23,258 nt of DNA from Chersky-267 sp034666965 (GTDB lineage Bacteria; Chloroflexota; Limnocylindria; Limnocylindrales; CSP1-4): positions 1 to 23,258 of the forward strand of contig JAXDKT010000178.1 of assembly GCA_034666965.1 (NCBI GenBank), given 5' to 3'. The position numbers and the translations under genes were made by a program. The notes under the pieces were generated by a model. It worked only from the letters and a program-made list of their open reading frames with translations, was not told the DNA's origin and did not search any database. Shown here in pieces: positions 7,272 to 15,079 of the stretch; the first letter of the stretch is position 1, and the number at the start of each line of letters is the position of its first letter.

Positions 7272-9667
7272 GAGCGGGCCTCCTTCCCGTGGATGGCGTC
7301 CCAGATCTTGGGCGCGGTGAGGGGCATGTCGAGGTGGCGGATGCCGAACGGGCTGAGCGCGTCGATGACGGCATTGGCGACGGCCGCCGTGCTCGCGATC
7401 GCACCCGCCTCGCCGACCCCCTTGACGCCCAGCGGGTTGACCGGCGAGGGCGTGATCGTCTCGCCCAGCTCGAGCGGTGGCAGCCAGGACGCCCGGGGCA
7501 GCGCGTAGTCGAGCATCGTGCCCGACAGGAGCTGGCCATCGTCGTCGTAGACCGCCCCCTCCCAGAGTGCCTGGCCGACGCCCTGGACGATCCCGCCATG
7601 GAGCTGACCGTCGACGATCATCGGGTTGATCTTCTTGCCCACGTCGTCGACCGCGACATAGCGTTTGAGGTCGACCACCCCGGTCTCCTCGTCGATCTCG
7701 ACGACGGCCACGTGCGTCCCGAACGGCCAGGTGCAGTTCGGTGTGTCGTGGTAGACGGTCTCATCGAGATAGGGCTCCATCCCGGCCGGCAGGCTGAAGC
7801 CCAGGTCCAGCGCGAAGGCGATCTCCTGGAGGGTCTTCTTCTGGTCCGGCGAGCCCTTGACCCGATACTCGTTGCCCTCGACCTCGATGTCGTCGACCGC
7901 GGCCTCGAGCATGTGGGCCGCGTAGCGGCGGGCCTTCTCACGGATCTTGCCGGCGACGAGGACCGCGGCCGTGCCACCGACCGTCGCGGTCCGGCTGCCA
8001 TACGAGCCATAGCCGAACGGCGTGCCCTGCGTGTCCGAGTGCTGGACGATGATGTCGTCCATGGCCAGACCGAGCTCGGAGGCGATGATCTGCGAGAAGG
8101 TGGTCTCATGGCCCTGGCCCTGGGGCTGGGTGCCCATGGTCAGGATGACCTTACCGGTCAGGTGGACCTTGAGATTGGCCGACTCCCACATCGCCGCACC
8201 CCAGCCCTCGCCGACGGCACCGATCCACTTCGACGGGGCGACGCCGCAGACCTCGATGTAGGTCGACAGGCCGACACCCAGGTACTTGCCCCGGCTGCGG
8301 GCCTCGGCCTTGGCCCGGTCCATCCCGTCGTAACCGACGGTGGCCAGAGCCTGGTCCAGGGCGGGCTCATAGTTGCCCGAATCGATGTAGATCTTCTCGC
8401 CGTTGACCGCGGTGCCCAGGCCCGACGGGTTGTCATATGGGAATTGGTCGGGGGTCAGGAAGTTCTTGCGCCGGATCTCTGCGGGATCCATCCCGATCTC
8501 GTCGGCGAACAGGTCCATTGCCCGCTCGACGACGTAGGTCGCCTCGGGGCGTCCGGCGCCGCGGTAGGCGTCCACGAAGGTCGTGTTGGTGTAGACCCCG
8601 GTCACCTCGCAGTAGACGTTGGGGATCTTGTAGCAGCCCGCCAGGACCCGGCCGTAGAGGGTCGTGGGGATGCCCGGGCCGATCGTCGAGAGACGACCAC
8701 CGAGGTTGGCATAGGTCTTGACCCGCAGCCCGCTGATCACCCCGTCGCGGCTGCCCGCGATCTCCAGGTAGGTGATGTGGTCTCGACCGTGGATCGTGCT
8801 GCCGTAGCTCTCGCGGCGGGTCTCGACCCACTTGACGGGGCGCCCGCCGATGAGCTTCGAGGCGAGCATGACCAGGGCCATGTCCGCGTAGCAGAAGATC
8901 TTGGTCCCGAACGCGCCCCCGACGTCGGGCGAGATGCAGCGGACCTTGTGCTCCGGGATCCCGGTCACGAAGGCGGTCAGCAGGAGCCGCTGGATGTGCG
9001 GCGTCTGGCTCGACATCCAGACCGTGTACTCCTCGGTGCCGGGGTTGTACAGGCCGATGTCGCCGCGGACCTCCATCGGATTGGGGATCAGGCGCTGGTT
9101 GACGATCCGTTGGCGGACCACGACCTCGGCGGCCTCGACGGCCGCGTCGGTGCCGGCCTTGTCGCCGACGGTCCACTCGAACACCACGTTGTTGGGGGCG
9201 TTCTCGTGGAGCTGCGGGGCGCCCGGCTGGACCGCCTTCTCGGCGTCGACCACGGTCGGCAGCGGCTCCCAGTCCACGACGATCGCATCGAGCGCGTCGA
9301 CCGCCTGCTCGGGCGTCTCGGCGATGACCGCGGCGACGCCCTCGCCGGTCCACTTGACGTCGTCGGTGGCCAGGGCCCGAGGCGTGTTGACGTTGTTCTG
9401 GACCCCCGACGAGCCGCCCGCCGGCCAGGCCATCGGGAGCGGGTTGTAGGGGACGTCGGCGCCGGTCAGGACCGTGACCACGCCGGGCATTGCCCGCGCC
9501 GCGGCGGTATCGATCGAGCGAATGTTGGCGTGGGCGTAGGGACTGCGCAGGATGGACATGTAGGTCATCCCGGGCAGCTTGATGTCGTCCAGGTAGCGGC
9601 CCTTGCCGGTGATGAAGCGGGGGTCCTCGACTCGCTTGATCGAGGCACCCAGGACGTCAGTGGTCAT
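7268..9667 (-). CDS. coxL: CO-dehydrogenase-like large subunit, form II, molybdenum-binding
   Basis: This 799-residue catalytic subunit of the xanthine oxidase superfamily binds molybdopterin cytosine dinucleotide. It has the N-terminal hammerhead (GASIKRVEDPRFITGKGRYLDD), the cofactor loops GGAFGTK at 250-256 and QPQGQGHE at 514-521, and the catalytic glutamate E753 in GVGEAGA. The active-site loop reads AYRGAGR at 367-373. Form I CODH has AYxCSFR, with the Cys holding copper. This protein has no such Cys, so it is form II, for which CO oxidation is disputed and other substrates (aldehydes, N-heterocycles) are possible. The start is ATG at 9667, with AGGAGG 6 nt upstream; an in-frame extension to 9727 only reads through the coxS end. 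It lies 13 nt after coxS and overlaps coxM by 4 nt. Confidence 0.95.
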   Translation of the reverse strand: MTTDVLGASIKRVEDPRFITGKGRYLDDIKLPGMTYMSILRSPYAHANIRSIDTAAARAMPGVVTVLTGADVPYNPLPMAWPAGGSSGVQNNVNTPRALATDDVKWTGEGVAAVIAETPEQAVDALDAIVVDWEPLPTVVDAEKAVQPGAPQLHENAPNNVVFEWTVGDKAGTDAAVEAAEVVVRQRIVNQRLIPNPMEVRGDIGLYNPGTEEYTVWMSSQTPHIQRLLLTAFVTGIPEHKVRCISPDVGGAFGTKIFCYADMALVMLASKLIGGRPVKWVETRRESYGSTIHGRDHITYLEIAGSRDGVISGLRVKTYANLGGRLSTIGPGIPTTLYGRVLAGCYKIPNVYCEVTGVYTNTTFVDAYRGAGRPEATYVVERAMDLFADEIGMDPAEIRRKNFLTPDQFPYDNPSGLGTAVNGEKIYIDSGNYEPALDQALATVGYDGMDRAKAEARSRGKYLGVGLSTYIEVCGVAPSKWIGAVGEGWGAAMWESANLKVHLTGKVILTMGTQPQGQGHETTFSQIIASELGLAMDDIIVQHSDTQGTPFGYGSYGSRTATVGGTAAVLVAGKIREKARRYAAHMLEAAVDDIEVEGNEYRVKGSPDQKKTLQEIAFALDLGFSLPAGMEPYLDETVYHDTPNCTWPFGTHVAVVEIDEETGVVDLKRYVAVDDVGKKINPMIVDGQLHGGIVQGVGQALWEGAVYDDDGQLLSGTMLDYALPRASWLPPLELGETITPSPVNPLGVKGVGEAGAIASTAAVANAVIDALSPFGIRHLDMPLTAPKIWDAIHGKEARS

Positions 9668-9680
9668 CGGGAGCCTCCTG

Positions 9681-10196
9681 TCAGGCGTGGGCGGCGGCGG
9701 CCGAGCCGCCGGCCGAAGCCGGGACACCGGCCCGGATCGTGGCCGCAGCCGCCCGGATGGCGGCCACGATGTTGTGGTAGCCGGTGCAGCGGCAGATGTT
9801 GCCCTCGATCGCGTGGCGGATCTCGTCGTCGGTCGGGTCCGGGTTGCCGGCCAGCAGATCGGCGGCGGCCATGATCATCCCCGGCGTGCAGAACCCGCAT
9901 TGCAGGCCGTGCTCCTCCCAGAACGCGGTCTGGAGCGGATGGAGCCCGTCGGTGGGCGCCATCCCCTCGATCGTGGTGATCGTCGCGCCGTCGACCTGGA
10001 CTGCCAGCACCGCGCACGACTTGACCGCCCGGCCGTCGAGCTGGACGGTACACGCGCCGCACTGGCTCGTGTCGCAGCCGACATGCGTGCCGGTCAGCCC
10101 AAGATCCTCGCGGAGGGCCTGGACGAGCAGCCGCCGCGGCTCGACCATCACCGATCGCTCAACGCCGTTGACGCTGAGCGTCACCTGCTCAGTCAC
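9681..10196 (-). CDS. coxS: CO-dehydrogenase-like small subunit, 2[2Fe-2S]
   Basis: This 171-residue iron-sulfur subunit moves electrons from the molybdenum site to FAD. The plant-ferredoxin-type cluster ligands are C41, C46, C49 and C61 (GCDTSQCGACTV). The second, helical domain supplies C100, C103, C135 and C137 (LQCGFCTPG and NICRCTGYHNI). All eight are present. The last 20 or so residues are an Ala/Gly-rich tail beyond the usual end. The start is GTG at 10196 with AAGGAGG 8 nt upstream; no other start agrees with the family N-terminus (VTLSVNG). It is the first gene of the S-L-M set, an order characteristic of form II clusters (form I is M-S-L). A 106-nt gap separates it from the cyclase gene upstream. 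Confidence 0.95.
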   Translation of the reverse strand: MTEQVTLSVNGVERSVMVEPRRLLVQALREDLGLTGTHVGCDTSQCGACTVQLDGRAVKSCAVLAVQVDGATITTIEGMAPTDGLHPLQTAFWEEHGLQCGFCTPGMIMAAADLLAGNPDPTDDEIRHAIEGNICRCTGYHNIVAAIRAAAATIRAGVPASAGGSAAAAHA

Positions 10197-10236
10197 CAGT
10201 GGGGCCTCCTTCCGGGACGCGCGGATGGAATAGCAC

Positions 10237-10267
10237 CCTCTCCGGGGACGGTTCGGGTCGGGAGAGG
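10237..10267 (-). repeat. 7-bp inverted repeat in the cyclase-coxS gap
   Basis: CCTCTCC (10237-10243) and GGAGAGG (10261-10267) are exact reverse complements around a 17-nt loop. The element lies between the cyclase stop and the coxS ribosome-binding site. It could be a weak terminator of the cyclase mRNA or an operator for the cox operon. A poor -10-like TATTCC follows at 10232-10227 on the minus strand. Confidence 0.4.
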
Positions 10268-10302
10268 TGAGGCTCGCATGCTGGCACCGCAGCGCCCCGG
10301 AA

Positions 10303-13300
10303 TCAAGCGGGCTCTTCGACCTCCGGGACGGACTCCGGGCCGGTGGCTCGCGCAGCGGCGCGCGTCCCGGCGAGCGCGCCGGGCCCCTGTCCCGCACCGG
10401 AGTCCAGCTCACCCTGGGCTGGCTCGGGCCTGCCGGCAGGGGACGCTCCGCCGGCCGGCAGGAACGCCCGGGCGCCAAGGTGTTCGAGGAAGGCGCGTCC
10501 CTCGGCCCGAGCCGCGTCGGCGCCCGGGTCGTCGGGCATCAACTCCGCCCGGTCGAGCAGGACCAGCGCGAGCTGGAATGCGACCCCAAGCTCGCGCAGG
10601 ACCGCCGCGGCCCGATCGAAGCCGGCCAGGGCCTCGACCGGTCGACCCGCCAGGGCGTCCAGCGTGGCCCGCAGCGCACGGAGCTCGGCCTGTATCCAGC
10701 GGCCCGGTGGGACCTGCGTATCCATGATCTCGGCGGCGGCCGCGATCAGGCTCGGGTCGCGACGGATGACGCCCACGCGACCCTTGAGCAGCGCGGCAAT
10801 CGCGGTGAACTCGCCGGGCAGGTGGGCATCGACCACCTTGTCCAGGGCGTCCACGGCGTCGTCGAACCGGCCGCCGGCCAGGTCGATCCGGGCGGCCATG
10901 ATCCGAACGGTGGCGATGATCTGCGGATCGCGAGTGTCGCCAGCGAACTCGCGCACGCGGCGGAGGCTCTCGACGGCCGCGGCGTCATCTCCACGATAGG
11001 CGGCCAGGATGGCCGCCAGTCCGATCGGCTGCGCGGCCCAGAAGCTCGGCTCGCCCTCGACCTCGGCCTGGGCGGACAGCTCGCGCTCGATCGAATCCCA
11101 TTCGCCCAGGAGGATGGACAGCTCGGTGGCGTTGCCCATCAGGGCACTGGCCCAGGTGTCGTAGCCGAGCCGCCGCGCGCTCGCCACGCCCGCCCAGGCG
11201 ATCTCCATCATCTCGTGCGGATCCTCGACCATGGTCAGCGCCGACAGGTTCATCCGGGCCCGGAACTCGGCGTTGGTGTAGCCGTTCCGCTCCGCAAACT
11301 CCAGCGCACCACGCAAGAGGGCCGTGGCCTCCTGGAGACGTCCCTGTACGGAGATCGCCCAGGCCTTGGTGACGAGCAGCTCGGCGATCGCCTGACGCAG
11401 GTCGAGGCGCTCGGCCAGAGGCAGGATCCGATCGACGATCTCGACCACGCCATCGGGCTCGGCGGCCATGAGATAGGCGCGGGCGAGCTCGGCCCCGAGC
11501 CGGACGACCTCGGGCTCCTCCGAGGCCTGATCCAGGCTGGCCAGGCCGGCGGCCAGCTCGGCGGTCGCGTCGTGAGGCCGACCCTCGAAGAGGAGAACTG
11601 CGCCGAGACGGGTGAACGATCGGGCGATCCCCGCCCGATCGCCACGGCTCACGTGCCACGCAAGCACCTCCCGAGCGAGCCGCTCGCGGGCCGGACCGCC
11701 CACCGCGCCGTCCATCGCGACATCGGCGGCCCGCTCCCGAATCGCCATCCGGAGATCCTCGTCGGGGGCGAGGGCCGCGGCGTCGTCGAAGTAGCCCATG
11801 GCGCGGGCGTTGGCATGGAGGGCCACGGCGCGTTCGGCGGCCTGCACCAGCGCGGCCCGGGCGGCGGCGCCCAGGGACTCCGCGTCGGGCCCATCCTCCC
11901 CAAGGCGGACGGCGGCGAGGCGATGGTTGGCCACGACCTCGAGGACGTCGTCCTCGCCGCGTCCGGCGAAATACGCGGCGGCGGCGAGGTGCCGGGTGAG
12001 CCGTTCGCGCTTGGACAGCCGGCCGTAGAGGACCTCGCGCATGAGACCCTGGACGAAACGGTACTGGCCCCGTTCGGCCGATCGCGGATCTTCGTCGAGA
12101 TCGAGCAGCTCGGCCTGGACGAGCCCGTCGAGAACGGGGCGGAGCTCGGCCGGCGAGACGCCCGAGACCGTGGCCAGGACCGCTTCGGTGAAGCTCTGGC
12201 CGAGGACCGCGGCCTGGCCCAGGAGCGCCCGCTCGGCATCGTCCAGGCCGTCGACCCGGGCGCCGATCAGACCGGTCAGGGTTCCGGGCACCGCCAGTCG
12301 CCCCAGCTCGCCAACGAGCCGGTAGCGACCGTCCGATTCGCTCAGACGGCCCTGGTCGAGGAGCATCCGGACGGTCTCGACGGCGTACAGCGGGACGCCC
12401 TCGGCGCGGTCGCGGATCGCCCGGATCGCCGACTGCGGCAAGCCGGGCACGAGCCCCACGAGCAGGAACTCGACATCCTCGGCGCCCAGCGGACCAAGGT
12501 CGAGGGCGGTGAAGTTGCGCCGCCCGGCGCCCCACGTGGGCCGCCGCTCGAAGAGCTCCGGGCGGGCCAGGGTCACGATCAGCACGGGCCGGCTCCGGGC
12601 GCCGCCGTGGAGCGCCTCGATGAAATCGATCAAGCCGGGGTCCGCCCAGTGGAGGTCCTCGAAGACGAGGACCGTCGGGCCCTCGTCGGCGAGGCGCTCG
12701 AACAGGGTGCGCCAGGCCGCATAGAGTTCCTCGGTCCCGCCGGGCGGGGTCGGTCCCAGGCCGATCAGGCCGGCCAGGCGAGGCTCGACCCAGGCCCGCT
12801 CCTCGGCGTCACGGATGTGCTGTTCGAGGGTGGCCCTGAGCTTCGCCGCGGCCGCCTCGGGCTCGTCGCCCTCGACGATCCGCGCCCGGCCGCGGACCAT
12901 CTCGGCCAGGGCCCAGAAGGCGATGCCTTCGCCATAGGCGGGCGACCGGCCCTGGTGCCAGTAGACCGTCTCGACCAGGCCGTCGATGTGCTTCTCGAGC
13001 TCCCACACGAGGCGGCTCTTGCCGATGCCGGCGATGCCGGTCACCGACACCAGCCGCGCGCGCTTCTCGCGAACGGTCGCGTGGAACAGCTCCTTGAGCA
13101 GGCGCAGCTCGTCATCGCGGCCAACGAACGGTGGCTCGAGCCGCCCCGACCGCCCGGCGCCCATCCGGCCGGCCACCACCCGGAGCGCCCGCCAGGCGGG
13201 GACGGGGGTGGCTTTGCCCTTGAGCGTGGCGTCCCCGGCCGCCTCGTACACGATCGCCGACTCGGACGCGCGCACGGTCGCCTCGCCGACGAGAACGGCA

Positions 13301-13935
13301 CCCGCGGGCGCGACGGACTGCAGGCGCGAGGCCGTGTTGACCAGATCGCCGGCGACCATCCCCTGCCCCTGGGCGCCGACCGCCACGGCCGCTTCGCCGG
13401 TGAGCACGCCGGCCCTGACCTGGACCGAGCTGCCGTCCGGCGCGGTCAGACCCGAAACGGCGTCGACCAGGTCGAGCGCCGCCCGGACCGCGCGCTCCGC
13501 ATCGTCTTCGTGGGCGACCGGTGTCCCCCACACGGCCATGACCGCATCGCCGATGAACTTCTCGATCGAGCCGCCGTAGCGTCCGATCCGCTCGCGGGCG
13601 AGGGCGAAGTAGCCGTCGAGGAACTCGCGTATGGATTCGGGATCTCGATCGTCGGACAGGGCGGTGAAGCCCACCAGGTCGGCGAACAGGACACTGACCA
13701 CTCGTCGCTCGGTGGGCGGACCGGGCTGACCGCCATCCGGGCCCTGGCCGGTCGTCGGGCCGGGTCCGGCGACTGCCGCCTCGACGCCGAGTGGATTGCC
13801 ACAGGTTCCGCAGAAGCGATCCCCGGGCTCGGTCGGCGAGCTACACGCGGGGCACAGGGCCGCGAGCGCGCCGCCGCACGACCGGCAGAACCGCCGACCG
13901 GCCCGGTTCTCGGTCCCGCATCGCTCGCAGATCAT
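10303..13935 (-). CDS. Zinc-ribbon, class III adenylate/guanylate cyclase, AAA ATPase and TPR-like signalling protein
   Basis: This 1210-residue protein opens with two zinc ribbons (C3/C6/C17/C20 and C28/C31/C42/C45). Residues about 75-255 are a class III nucleotide cyclase. Metal aspartates D86 (LFADLVGF) and D130 (EKFIGDAVMAVWG), Lys126 and the transition-state pair N200/R204 (LVNTASRL) are all present, so it looks active and probably uses ATP. A STAND/AAA_16-type ATPase follows, with FVGRDDEL near 270, Walker A GIAGIGKS at 300-307 and Walker B LVFEDLHWADP. The long Ala/Leu/Glu-rich C-terminal half looks like degenerate TPR helices. There is no DNA-binding domain at the end. ATG at 13935 has GGAGG upstream and begins exactly at the first ribbon; an earlier start at 14052 lacks support. 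It lies upstream of coxS on the same strand, so a regulatory link is possible but unproven. Confidence 0.9.
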   Translation of the reverse strand: MICERCGTENRAGRRFCRSCGGALAALCPACSSPTEPGDRFCGTCGNPLGVEAAVAGPGPTTGQGPDGGQPGPPTERRVVSVLFADLVGFTALSDDRDPESIREFLDGYFALARERIGRYGGSIEKFIGDAVMAVWGTPVAHEDDAERAVRAALDLVDAVSGLTAPDGSSVQVRAGVLTGEAAVAVGAQGQGMVAGDLVNTASRLQSVAPAGAVLVGEATVRASESAIVYEAAGDATLKGKATPVPAWRALRVVAGRMGAGRSGRLEPPFVGRDDELRLLKELFHATVREKRARLVSVTGIAGIGKSRLVWELEKHIDGLVETVYWHQGRSPAYGEGIAFWALAEMVRGRARIVEGDEPEAAAAKLRATLEQHIRDAEERAWVEPRLAGLIGLGPTPPGGTEELYAAWRTLFERLADEGPTVLVFEDLHWADPGLIDFIEALHGGARSRPVLIVTLARPELFERRPTWGAGRRNFTALDLGPLGAEDVEFLLVGLVPGLPQSAIRAIRDRAEGVPLYAVETVRMLLDQGRLSESDGRYRLVGELGRLAVPGTLTGLIGARVDGLDDAERALLGQAAVLGQSFTEAVLATVSGVSPAELRPVLDGLVQAELLDLDEDPRSAERGQYRFVQGLMREVLYGRLSKRERLTRHLAAAAYFAGRGEDDVLEVVANHRLAAVRLGEDGPDAESLGAAARAALVQAAERAVALHANARAMGYFDDAAALAPDEDLRMAIRERAADVAMDGAVGGPARERLAREVLAWHVSRGDRAGIARSFTRLGAVLLFEGRPHDATAELAAGLASLDQASEEPEVVRLGAELARAYLMAAEPDGVVEIVDRILPLAERLDLRQAIAELLVTKAWAISVQGRLQEATALLRGALEFAERNGYTNAEFRARMNLSALTMVEDPHEMMEIAWAGVASARRLGYDTWASALMGNATELSILLGEWDSIERELSAQAEVEGEPSFWAAQPIGLAAILAAYRGDDAAAVESLRRVREFAGDTRDPQIIATVRIMAARIDLAGGRFDDAVDALDKVVDAHLPGEFTAIAALLKGRVGVIRRDPSLIAAAAEIMDTQVPPGRWIQAELRALRATLDALAGRPVEALAGFDRAAAVLRELGVAFQLALVLLDRAELMPDDPGADAARAEGRAFLEHLGARAFLPAGGASPAGRPEPAQGELDSGAGQGPGALAGTRAAARATGPESVPEVEEPA

Positions 13936-13961
13936 CGACCCCTCCAGCGCGGCCCGAACCC

Positions 13962-13978
13962 GCCGAGGATACCTCGGC
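13962..13978 (-). promoter_or_regulatory. Operator-like palindrome over the cyclase -10 region
   Basis: GCCGAGG and CCTCGGC form a perfect 7-bp inverted repeat around ATA. On the minus strand the centre contains TATCCT (13971-13966), a good -10, about 30 nt before the cyclase ATG at 13935. A dimeric repressor bound here would block the promoter. No clear -35 is visible. Confidence 0.45.
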
Positions 13979-14041
13979 CGGGATGTGTGCCCGCCGGGGG
14001 AACGTGCTGGCGCCAGCTTCGTCTCAGGCGCTCGGACCGTC

Positions 14042-15052
14042 TCAGGCGCCACCTCCCGGGGCGCTCGGCCGGCGCGGCCTCCAGCGGCCCAGGGCGGCGC
14101 TGCGGGCGTGCACGGCGCGGGGGTCGAGTGACGCGGCGATGGGCTCCTCGGCGCGGCGCTCGATCAGGCGCACGACCTCGCCGAGCCGCTCGATCTTGGC
14201 CCGGGCCGCCGCACGGGGCAGGCCCGCCAGGCTGCCCGACGGAGCGATCCCGATGCGCACCTCACCGCGACCCTGACTGGCCGCCGCATAGGCCACCGCC
14301 CACACGATCAGCTCCCGTTCGTCGGGCTCCGCCGACCGGGCGTCGGCGACCCCCAGGACGATCCCGCGCTCGGCCGGCGCAGCCGTCACCAGGCGCCAGT
14401 TGTCCGGCCCCGCGATCAGGTCGAAGAAGTGACTGTCGTAGGGGACCGAGAAGACCGTCTCCGGTCCGGCCGCGTCCGCGTTGCCGCCGCCGATGGCCAG
14501 CGACAGGTGCGGTCGCGCCCCCGGCCGGGCGAGGCCCGCGAGCAACCGGGCCTGAGCGTCGCGGAAGAGGGCCCGCTCGACAGGATCCGTGCCGATCGTC
14601 GCGGCGCCATCCTCGTCCACCTGGATGTAGGGACAGCCGGCGCCGGCCAGATCCACCAGCTCGCCGGCGAGCGCCTCCGCCAGGGTCAGGGTGAGGTCGG
14701 CCCGCGCCGCCTCGCGCTGAGCGAACCGCCGACCCAGGCTGTAGGGCCCGGGCAGTCCTTGCTTGACCGGGACGCCGGCGGCCGCGTCTGCGGCGAACGT
14801 CCAGGCCTCCACCGTCAACGGCCGGTCGCGCCGGGGCGCGCCGGGGTCGGATCCGAGCAGTGCGCGTCCGATCGCCTCGATCGGATCCGGCCAGCGCAGC
14901 GATCCGTCGGTCAGCAGGGTCAGGCCCGCATCGACCTGTTCGGCCAGGATCTCCCGGACGAGCGCGTTCAGGGACCGATCCGCCCGGCGGCCCGGATCGG
15001 TCCCGGGATAGCCGCCGGCGAGCGTGGCGAACATCGACCGATCGTAGGCCAT
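14042..15052 (-). CDS. MetE-fold protein lacking the zinc cysteines
   Basis: This 336-residue protein has the TIM-barrel pattern of cobalamin-independent methionine synthase C-terminal domains and related UROD/MetE-like proteins. Marks are LTLLTDGSLRWPDP at 44-57, KQGLPGPYSLGRRF at 97-110, ALAGELVDLAGAGCPYIQVDEDG at 127-149, YDSHFFDL at 205-212 and PSGSLAGLPRAAARAKIERL at 271-290. The MetE zinc site would be HxC, then Glu, then Cys in PDCGL. Here it reads HLS (H182, S184) and PSGSL, so both Cys positions are Ser. Thiol methylation in the classical way is therefore unlikely, and the substrate is unknown. The start is ATG at 15052; M7 (15034) is an alternative. The gene is divergent from the Ser/Thr kinase with only 27 nt between starts. 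Confidence 0.7.
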   Translation of the reverse strand: MAYDRSMFATLAGGYPGTDPGRRADRSLNALVREILAEQVDAGLTLLTDGSLRWPDPIEAIGRALLGSDPGAPRRDRPLTVEAWTFAADAAAGVPVKQGLPGPYSLGRRFAQREAARADLTLTLAEALAGELVDLAGAGCPYIQVDEDGAATIGTDPVERALFRDAQARLLAGLARPGARPHLSLAIGGGNADAAGPETVFSVPYDSHFFDLIAGPDNWRLVTAAPAERGIVLGVADARSAEPDERELIVWAVAYAAASQGRGEVRIGIAPSGSLAGLPRAAARAKIERLGEVVRLIERRAEEPIAASLDPRAVHARSAALGRWRPRRPSAPGGGA

Positions 15053-15066
15053 CGACCGCCATCGGG

Positions 15067-15072
15067 TACCCT
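15067..15072 (+). promoter_or_regulatory. Candidate -10 of a leaderless Ser/Thr kinase transcript
   Basis: TACCCT lies 7 nt before the kinase ATG at 15080. There is no Shine-Dalgarno in between, so the transcript probably begins at the start codon. Confidence 0.45.
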
Positions 15073-15079
15073 GCCGACC

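Noticed and set aside
7268..9667. Calling this a bona fide aerobic CO dehydrogenase (form I)
   Set aside because: The active-site loop is AYRGAGR rather than AYxCSFR, and the gene order is S-L-M, so only the form II label is supported.
10237..10267. Intrinsic terminator after the cyclase gene
   Set aside because: The stem is only 7 bp with a 17-nt loop and no T-run, so it is listed only as an inverted repeat.
10267..14694. 1475-codon open frame on the plus strand
   Set aside because: It runs antisense to the whole cyclase-AAA gene and into the MetE-fold gene, has no recognisable domain, and lacks a ribosome-binding site.
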